NCBI RefSeq assembly: GCF_001949145.1
Contig: NW_019091421.1
Location: 416,777-432,980, forward strand
Length of the DNA stretch: 16,204 nt
Source: Acanthaster planci
Lineage: Eukaryota > Echinodermata > Asteroidea > Valvatida > Acanthasteridae
Direction: 5' to 3'
Shown: one piece after another, positions 10,962 to 16,204 of the stretch
Position numbering within the stretch: the stretch's first letter is position 1
Layout: each line of letters opens with the position of its first letter
Notes under the pieces: generated by a model
What the model saw: only the letters and a program-made list of their open reading frames with translations
Told to the model about the DNA's origin: nothing
Databases searched by the model: none
Position numbers and translations under genes: made by a program

Positions 10962-11057
10962 CTCTTGAAGGTCTTCCAACTCTTCATATCTTTCCTGCCC
11001 CTCCTGATGCTGTTCTTGACCAATGATGAAGCGTTCTCTGTCTCGCTCAACTGCCTC
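10962..11057 (-). CDS. Internal coding exon: charged Glu/Gln-rich helical segment
   Basis: On the minus strand an acceptor TTGCTTGGCAG is followed by exactly 32 codons (96 bp, phase 0 at both ends) and a donor GAG/GTTAGT. The peptide begins EAVERDRERFIIGQEQ and ends YEELEDLQE. It is almost continuous charged/amphipathic helix, with a small hydrophobic patch (FII) near residue 10. Because both ends are phase 0, it joins cleanly to the exon at 14275-14447 (ending EERRL) and to the terminal exon at 5654-5758 (starting KRRIP). Its GC content and codon choice stand out from the AT-rich flanks. The most likely role is part of a coiled coil or a single long helix near the protein's C-terminus. No catalytic motif is visible. 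The exon call is fairly secure; the function is unknown. Confidence 0.7.
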
Positions 11058-12571
11058 CTGCCAAGCAAACCAGTAAAACAGGATGAGTAGTTTTGGATCA
11101 AGAGAGGTCTTTGATGATATTTTTTCAGTCAAAGTTCTGATATGCCAAGGGAGGATATGGTGACTCAGTAACACAAGTAAATCATGTCAGCCAAGCTCGC
11201 AACGTATTGTCCAATACAAAATAATACAAAATGCATGCAGGACTCGCAAACATGTGACAAAGGTCAACATTCCAAAATTTGGTTGGTTATACATGTACAA
11301 GAGGCATGGCTAACTCATAAACAGTAATTAGTCAACTGGATTAACAAGCCTTAAAATGACATTGCTATAGACTGGAACAAAGACTAGATGTAACCGGAGC
11401 TTTTTGCTGATCAGAAAATGTACATTTATGGCAGGCAGAAAAGGGTAGCAGGTACAATTACTCACAGGTTTAAACAGAAAATGTATACCAGAGCAGAGAA
11501 GTTGGAGTACACTTGATGGTTTCTTAAGTGATCAAGCCCCAGGTTGTTTCATGCCGGTTATTTTGTCCTCCTCTTAATTGTAATGCTCCATACTGATAGA
11601 ATGCTCAACTATTCAAGTACTTGGTGACCAGTTCACAATGCTCCTTGACACTGAGTGCAATCTACAAATTTAACTGCCGAACAACACCACCATACGGTAC
11701 ATGTAAAAAGAACATAATGAGTTTGGCTGATCTTTTGAGGAATAATTTGAGAGAGCAACACAGAAGAGAGAGGTTCTCTTTATCTGAACCACTCAAGAAA
11801 TTAAATTTCAGTCAGCAGAGGCCCAATGCCTTAATTACCTTCCTGACTGCTGGAGGCTACTGATGCATTATACGTGTACAAGCACTTCACTGTACTGCAC
11901 CATTACATGCAAATACAGAATGCAGGTACATGTACATATGTGCACATATCAAGAAAAGTAAGTTTATTATAGTTGGTCATGTTCAAATTTAGTGAAATGG
12001 TGGAGTCCCGATTAAAAACAATTACAAAAGATTGTCTCATTTTGTTATATACGCTAGTACTTACGTCAGACAGGCATGTAGTCTGGAAAAGATGGGTAAT
12101 CTTTAAGACTGAATCCCATAAAATGAGTCTTAAGGCCATATTTTTTTCAGTAACTTGAAAGTTGCATTCGCAAGAGCACAATAATAGGCTCTTCATTGCA
12201 CAACATTTTGCCATTCTGATGAAAAAGGACTGTAGAAGTTAAAAAAAATTAGGGCTTCTATCAATGAATCCATTTATGAGTAGTCACATGTCCAAAACGA
12301 AGCACATCTTAGGTCATTTGGGAACAGCAATATGCACCATAGGGTCTGCCCTACCCGCACAGCCATGTATGGCTTCAGGTACAGTGCTATCTTTGTTTTG
12401 ATTGACTATGCTTTTTGAATGTTTGGACTGGTTCACTGTATTGACTTCCACTATGTGAGATTCATTTCGTTAACGTTGGGTTACGCTTTATGTTCACATC
12501 ACCAGCAATTTAAGTAATCTGCCCTTTGGGGTCCTATTCTCTCTTCTGAAGCATTTTTTTTTCCTGTGCAG

Positions 12572-12689
12572 CTCAGCCCCCCCTACCCCCTATCTGAGAC
12601 GCATCACTAAGAGACAGGCCATCCAGGCTTCAAGAAACTATGGGCTGGGGGACATGTTGCTCAACTCTGCATACAGCAAAGTAGGAATG
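12572..12689 (+). CDS. Candidate coding exon of a second gene on the opposite strand
   Basis: A long pyrimidine run ending TTTTTTTTCCTGTGCAG is followed by 118 bp that is open in one frame (one base, then 39 codons) and ends at a donor ATG/GTAATT; an alternative donor AAA/GTAGGA lies nine bases earlier. The peptide begins SAPPTPYLRRITKRQ and continues IQASRNYGLGDMLLNSAYSK. The exon is clearly more GC-rich than the DNA around it, uses ordinary codons, and the reverse strand has stops. A Pro-rich start followed by a basic stretch suggests a linker or juxtamembrane region, but I recognise no family. It sits within the 3.2-kb intron of the minus-strand gene, so it would belong to a nested or interleaved gene. 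No partner exon was found with confidence in the window. A conserved non-coding element or chance exon-like sequence remain possible. Confidence 0.45.
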
Positions 12690-12819
12690 GTAATTTTTAT
12701 GCCACCACTGTGGGCCCCACAGAGCAGGATGAATATTCAGAAGTGACCCAAAGCCTTCTCAATGTCATCATTACTCAACCTGCCAGCATGGGCTGCATGA
12801 CAGCTTGATTCTCCCTCCC

Positions 12820-12850
12820 GGTACCCCTCATACCTGGTACCCCTCATACC
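12820..12850 (+). repeat. 16-bp tandem duplication
   Basis: GGTACCCCTCATACC occurs twice with one base between, period 16, followed by a partial third copy (GTACCTG). It lies 130 bp downstream of the plus-strand candidate exon. Recent slippage is the simplest origin. Confidence 0.9.
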
Positions 12851-13299
12851 GTACCTGCATGCATGATGCACACGGGCAAAACATTATGATGAGGCTCACT
12901 GCTATTAGTTTGTCATAACAGCAATATACGCAGTGCCCTCAACACCCATGAGGGAAATTTAACAGATCATTTGACTGATCTGCTTATTCATCATAAGGAA
13001 ACGGCAATTCATCCATTATTCCAAAATGTAAGCTGCCTCTCCCGTTGGCAGACAAGTGCATATGAACTACATGCACACTCACATGTATGAGTAGAAGTCT
13101 CTCATGTTTTCTTTTCATTTCTATGTAAATGGCGGGACCTGCAAGCGTGCTGAGTCCATTAAACCACTCTGGAAATTTGATTTACATGTATATGGTGTCT
13201 GTTCAGTAATGGATGGAAGAGGGAATTGAAGATTTAAAGCAAACATTCCAAAAATAATATGCAGTAGACAAACATCATACATGCATTATGGAAGCACAA

Positions 13300-13540
13300 T
13301 AGAGAGATGACAAAAAAAGTAAATTTCAGCTTTCATGCCTTCAAATGTAAACTTGTTTCGAGCTCAGTCCAGATGCCAATTTATGCTGCCACAACAAGCA
13401 TTCAGGCTGCATCTTTGCAATATTTCAACTCTGGGAGAGATTGCTGCAAGTATTCCCTGACACTAAATTGACTGCACCATTTGCATTTTTACATCTGTGT
13501 GATAAATTTTTGAACTGGCCTTTCAAGTTTTTGTAACTTT
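13300..13540. promoter_or_regulatory. Candidate intronic conserved block
   Basis: A repeat-free stretch just left of the dense TACATGTA cluster, with an octamer-like ATTTGCAT at 13479-13486 and mixed composition with no coding frame. The sharp change from this text to pure repeat at about 13550 is what draws attention. It is inferred from texture only. Confidence 0.3.
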
Positions 13541-13551
13541 TTTTCCTTGTA

Positions 13552-13735
13552 CGTACAATGTACATGTAAATGTACGATTTGCCATGAATAAAACAACAAA
13601 AGGTACAAGTACCATACATGTACATGTACGTACAGACATGTATAAAGAGATACAATGCATATGTACTATACATGTAGAGGCAGTTACATGTACATGTAGG
13701 TTGGGCAAAATACATGTACTGAACACATGTGTATG
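13552..13735. repeat. Dense TACATGTA / GTACATGTAC palindrome cluster
   Basis: In under 200 bp the palindromic motif TACATGTA and variants (ATGTACATGT, ACATGTACGTAC) occur about seven times, some tandem and some separated by unique sequence. The unit is its own reverse complement, so arrays can fold into hairpins. Short frames through it translate as Cys-Thr-Met-Tyr-Val repeats and are not genes. The same motif is scattered across the whole window. Confidence 0.85.
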
Positions 13736-13859
13736 TCTGAGTGTCATCCACCGTTCAACGAAGCCTGTGGCTCCCAACAGCATCTGATACATGTGAAAAT
13801 GCTAATTTTATGTGACCCCACACACTAGCCAAAAAGTCAGCTTCAGCAACTGTGATATA

Positions 13860-14150
13860 ATTTCGAGAAAAAAATCTGCTATAAAGGCTGTAGATTGGTT
13901 AATCAGATGACCATACTATGTTAGTTGACCTTATCAGCTGAAGAGGCTTAGCTGGTCTCCATAGAAAGCATCTATGAGGGTTTTGGACCTGGGATACATG
14001 CAAATACATGTACATGCGAAATAAACTCCACGAACAGCATGCACAGGACAGCATCAAGTTTGCCAAAGGCCGATTGGTCAAGATTAAGAAGTCCAGAGGA
14101 GATTTCTTGCATAATTTATCAGTGAAATATGCTCATATTTCACAGATGCT
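13860..14150. promoter_or_regulatory. Candidate intronic conserved block next to an exon
   Basis: It holds TTGGTTAATCAGATGACC near 13896 (homeodomain/HNF1-like half site), ACCTTATCAGCTG near 13929 (a GATA site beside an E-box) and an AT-rich segment near 14103-14145 containing TTTATCAG and two copies of ATATTTCA-type text in opposite orientation. A TACATGTA at about 14005 interrupts it. One forward frame is open from about 14038 but has no donor site. Confidence 0.35.
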
Positions 14151-14274
14151 TGTGTGTAGCATGCTAGCAGCTACATGTACATGTATATCACACAGACTGC
14201 ACTGTGCATACATGGGTACATGTACTGTACATGTAGGTCACATAGAAGCAATTCATGAAGTCATTTACACGTAC

Positions 14275-14447
14275 CAATCTCCTCTCCTCCTTCTCCCTCC
14301 TGGTCTTCTCCCGAAGCATCTCTCGTCGCTTCTTGCTCAGCTTCTGGTTCTCTGAGCGCGACTTACTCATCTCCATGGTGACCCTCCAAATTGGGTTCAT
14401 GTCGGCCAGACTCTTCCCAGCTCCCGACTCAGACAAAATGGCCACAC
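14275..14447 (-). CDS. Internal coding exon: Arg/Lys/Glu-rich helix
   Basis: This 173-bp minus-strand exon starts after an acceptor TTTTTTGAAAG in phase 1 (two bases complete a codon ending in GT) and ends at TTG/GTACGT in phase 0. After a short less polar start (VAILSESGAGKSLADMNPIW), residues 27 onward are strongly charged: SKKRREMLREKTRREKEERR. This is the pattern of a long exposed helix or coiled coil. The string SESGAGKS looks like a P-loop but lacks the first Gly/Ala of the Walker A pattern, so I do not call an ATP site. High GC and codon bias contrast with the flanks. Inside the exon, at 14361-14366, there is a GTAAGT that matches a donor better than the one I use; if used it would cut the exon short. 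The next exon downstream is 10962-11057, 3.2 kb away. The family is not recognised. Confidence 0.75.
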
Positions 14448-14985
14448 CTTTCAAAAAAGCAGTGTAAATAAACTTACATGTTGCAAAGGTCACATTTTTG
14501 AAAGATGAAATGACTTTCGTGTAGGGAGTACATGTAAATATGTCTTCAAAAACAGAAATGAAAATTAAGCATGTTCGTGTCAAAACATAATTACACATTG
14601 TCATTAATATAGAACACTGCCAAGTCAAATCATGCGTACACGTATGCATGATTTTTTCATGCACACTATAATTTAAATTGGAATGAACAGAATTTCAACG
14701 TTCAGCGTCAAGGGCAGCATTGGCAGGGGCACTGCACATATATATGCATGTACATGTATACAATAAATCATCACTTTTGGGCCAAATTCATCACTGACAA
14801 CCGCCAGGAAGGAAAGAGCCAGGATGCAATAAAGTGTGCAGGAAACCAATCAAGATGAATACCTGTAATTGTTCCTGCACTTGAATGGCAGCATTGTGCC
14901 AATTTGATTTGGCAACATTTATTACATGTCAAAGTGAACAGCAATGATATCGTGAAAAATAGAGACCTGGGCATGTTCCCTCTAC

Positions 14986-15036
14986 CTGTAGCTAACTGAG
15001 CAAATATCCTGAAGATTTGTTCTTTGTGGTGGGTTC
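14986..15036 (-). CDS. Candidate 51-bp coding exon upstream in the same gene
   Basis: On the minus strand a pyrimidine-containing acceptor (TTGTCTGTGATGACAG) leads into 51 bp ending ACAG/GTAGAG. Both ends are phase 1, and the last base plus the first two of exon 14275-14447 form GGT (Gly). Joined, the reading frame gives THHKEQIFRIFAQLATG followed by VAILSESG, a mildly amphipathic helix running into the next exon. Because the length is a multiple of three with equal phases, it could also be skipped without changing the frame, as cassette exons are. Support is the matching phase and acceptable splice sites. Against it, the exon is short and an open frame of this size is expected often by chance. 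The intron to the next exon would be 538 bp. Confidence 0.35.
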
Positions 15037-15194
15037 CTGTCATCACAGACAACCTTCTTCCAACCGGCAACCTCCTGTCCTAACATGCTAAATGTACATG
15101 TACATGTGCAAACACTGATGTCAGATAAAACGAACAAAACTCTCCTGCATACACACAGGTAAATGTATGATGCACCTTGCCAGAAAAAGAAAGC

Positions 15195-15330
15195 GAACAA
15201 CAAATGCGGCAGAAATTACATTCTTTACGTTAACCAGGACAGACAAAGTCACTCCTTCATCTGAGGCCGCCCAGAGCAAGGAGACAGATTGCAGAGCGAG
15301 CCTTCGGTGGCTGACTTTTAGTCATCAATA
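15195..15330. promoter_or_regulatory. Candidate conserved block
   Basis: A moderately GC-rich, repeat-free segment with ACAAAGTC (SOX/TCF-like) and GTCATCAATAA (homeodomain/TALE-like). No coding frame with splice sites was found on either strand. Confidence 0.25.
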
Positions 15331-15364
15331 AGAGCTAGAGTACACGTGTGTACAGGGGCGAGTA

Positions 15365-15725
15365 GATGCCAGGATATTGTCTTTTGCTAATGGCAAATTA
15401 GTCAGTGAAGCTGCTTGCTCAGAGCTTTATTTTGGAGGCCGGCATTCGGTGCCTGGCTGCCTGGGGACGTCATACAAACATGAGATGAGCCACTACGGTG
15501 TGCTGCAGTCCCTGAAGCAAGCAGATGAAATCTTGGCGTAATGCTTGATGACACAGCCTGGCTTCACGATAATGCTTCGTTTGTTGGTCGAAATTAGGAA
15601 AAAATCTTCCTTTTTCTCTCACATGTATAGAATTAATAAAATTCCATTTAATGCAGACACCAAGCCATAGCCTTAATGACCTTCCATGATATAGGCATTT
15701 CTCTGTGAATCTTTTGATTGAAAGA
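15365..15725. promoter_or_regulatory. Candidate enhancer-like block with SOX and POU-like sites
   Basis: ATTGTC (15376-15381) lies two bases from TTGCTAAT (15384-15391), an arrangement reminiscent of SOX-POU composite sites. Further on are TTTATTTTGG, GACGTCAT (CRE-like) and GAATTAATAAAATTCC. The whole 360 bp is free of TACATGTA apart from one CACATGTA and reads unlike surrounding intron. A minus-strand acceptor-like site exists near 15522, but no exon could be joined in phase. Confidence 0.4.
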
Positions 15726-15814
15726 GACATGCAATTTCCGGCAAAAAAACATGAGTCAAAATTCTACAAAATCTGCACTGACGAAGACCAGCATTTTCAC
15801 AGTTTATGGTGTAT

Positions 15815-15852
15815 ACATATGTACATGTACAGATACACTACATGTACATGTA
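15815..15852. repeat. TACATGTA cluster
   Basis: ATGTACATGTAC and CTACATGTACATGTATG lie within 38 bp. This is the same dispersed motif as elsewhere in the window. Confidence 0.75.
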
Positions 15853-15975
15853 TGCACCTCTTCAAAGCGTGATTCTGACTGGCCTTTAGTCGAGGCTCGT
15901 GCAGCACCCTGGACGCTCAGCTGGTAACGACAACAACATCAGTGCAAGTGTGCCATTTGCACTGGTCTTTTTCAT

Positions 15976-16048
15976 GTTACCCCTGTACTATATGACTGGG
16001 GTGCCACGGTTTTGTGTTACCACCATTCTAGCATCTGGGGCGCCACGG
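15976..16048 (+). repeat. Degenerate ~39-bp tandem duplication
   Basis: Both units start GTTACC and end with a near-identical core, CTGGGGTGCCACGG (15996-16009) versus CTGGGGCGCCACGG (16035-16048); the middle of each unit has diverged and one base is inserted. The second unit runs into GGCGCC ACG GGCGCC (16039-16053), a small perfect GC-rich inverted repeat. Confidence 0.65.
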
Positions 16049-16204
16049 GCGCCTTGACTGAAGGCTAGATTCTGACAAGAAGTGGCTGGCTGCATAACTC
16101 AAAAGTTCAAGCAGTGTGCTTTGTCCGTCTTAAGAACTTGAAACTAAAAAGACCGTCTCTTTGCTTAACCCCAGTTTGATCGATAAAGCTAACCTTAAGA
16201 TGAA

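Larger units (their letters stand above)
11058..14274 (-). other. 3.2-kb intron of the minus-strand gene, hosting an opposite-strand exon
   Basis: It runs from donor GTACGT next to 14275 to acceptor TTGGCAG next to 11057. It includes the plus-strand candidate exon at 12572-12689, a 16-bp tandem duplication, the densest TACATGTA cluster in the window and two regulatory-looking blocks. An 18-bp micro-exon candidate on the minus strand is reported in the findings. Confidence 0.55.
15037..16204. other. Upstream intronic DNA to the window edge
   Basis: This should be intron of the minus-strand gene, whose earlier exons lie beyond the window. It holds regulatory-looking blocks at about 15195-15330 and 15365-15725, a TACATGTA cluster at 15815-15852, and a degenerate tandem duplication at the right end. 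No exon could be supported in phase with the downstream ones. Confidence 0.4.

Noticed and set aside
11621-11863. Plus-strand frame with LADLLRNNLREQHRRERF, coding-like at first sight
   Set aside because: It has no acceptor or promoter context, is AT-biased at third positions, and chance length; kept only as a possible conserved segment.
13425-13792. Cys/Thr/Tyr/Met-rich open frames on both strands
   Set aside because: They are translations of the palindromic TACATGTA array, which is open in several frames by its nature.
14041-14150. Plus-strand open frame DSIKFAKGRLVKIKK as a further exon of the plus-strand gene
   Set aside because: It would be in phase with the exon at 12572-12689, but the acceptor lacks a pyrimidine tract and there is no donor; it fits better as non-coding DNA.
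14421-14444. SESGAGKS as a Walker A ATP/GTP-binding loop
   Set aside because: The pattern needs Gly or Ala four residues before GKS; here it is Ser, and no other nucleotide-binding motif follows.
14448-14664. Open frame continuing upstream of the charged-helix exon
   Set aside because: The text is intron-like and the acceptor at 14448 sets the exon border.
15470-15522. Minus-strand exon after the acceptor GATTTCATCTGCTTGCTTCAG
   Set aside because: With the donor TTT/GTATGA, one phase is incompatible with the next exon and the other makes a TGA across the junction.

Overview
This is eukaryotic genomic DNA, most likely from a marine invertebrate. The evidence is AT-rich DNA with no packed long ORFs, short exons with GT/AG borders far apart, a short foldback DNA transposon in several copies, and a heavily repeated palindromic octamer, TACATGTA. 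That octamer texture reminds me of amphioxus and some other marine invertebrates (sea urchins, molluscs), but I cannot name the species from the window. Bacterial-type long ORFs here are what chance would give in 16 kb, so I have not annotated them.

Minus-strand gene. Three exons are well supported and join in frame: 14447-14275, 11057-10962 and the terminal exon 5758-5654, which carries the stop. A fourth candidate, 15036-14986, fits upstream in the right phase. Together they encode the C-terminal end of a protein: a very highly charged helical stretch (Lys/Arg/Glu) followed by a Glu/Gln-rich helix and an acidic Ser/Asp tail. I do not recognise the family. The 5' part of the gene lies beyond the right edge of the window. 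Introns are about 0.5, 3.2 and 5.2 kb.

Plus-strand exon. Inside the 3.2-kb intron, on the opposite strand, 12572-12689 has a strong polypyrimidine tract and acceptor, an open 39-codon frame with normal codon use, and a GT donor. It implies a second gene interleaved with the first on the other strand.

Non-coding DNA. The leftmost 5.6 kb lies downstream of the minus-strand stop. It holds a (CAAA)n microsatellite, poly-G tracts and a stretch at about 1.5-2.5 kb that looks like conserved non-coding DNA. The large introns carry two complete and one truncated copy of a roughly 240-bp foldback element (6504-8079), clusters of TACATGTA, and several blocks that look like constrained regulatory DNA (about 9.2-9.5, 13.3-13.5, 13.9-14.15, 15.2-15.7 kb). 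My reading is a gene whose introns and flank host developmental enhancers; this rests on sequence texture and needs comparison with related genomes. I saw no tRNA, rRNA, CRISPR, viral gene or toxin gene.
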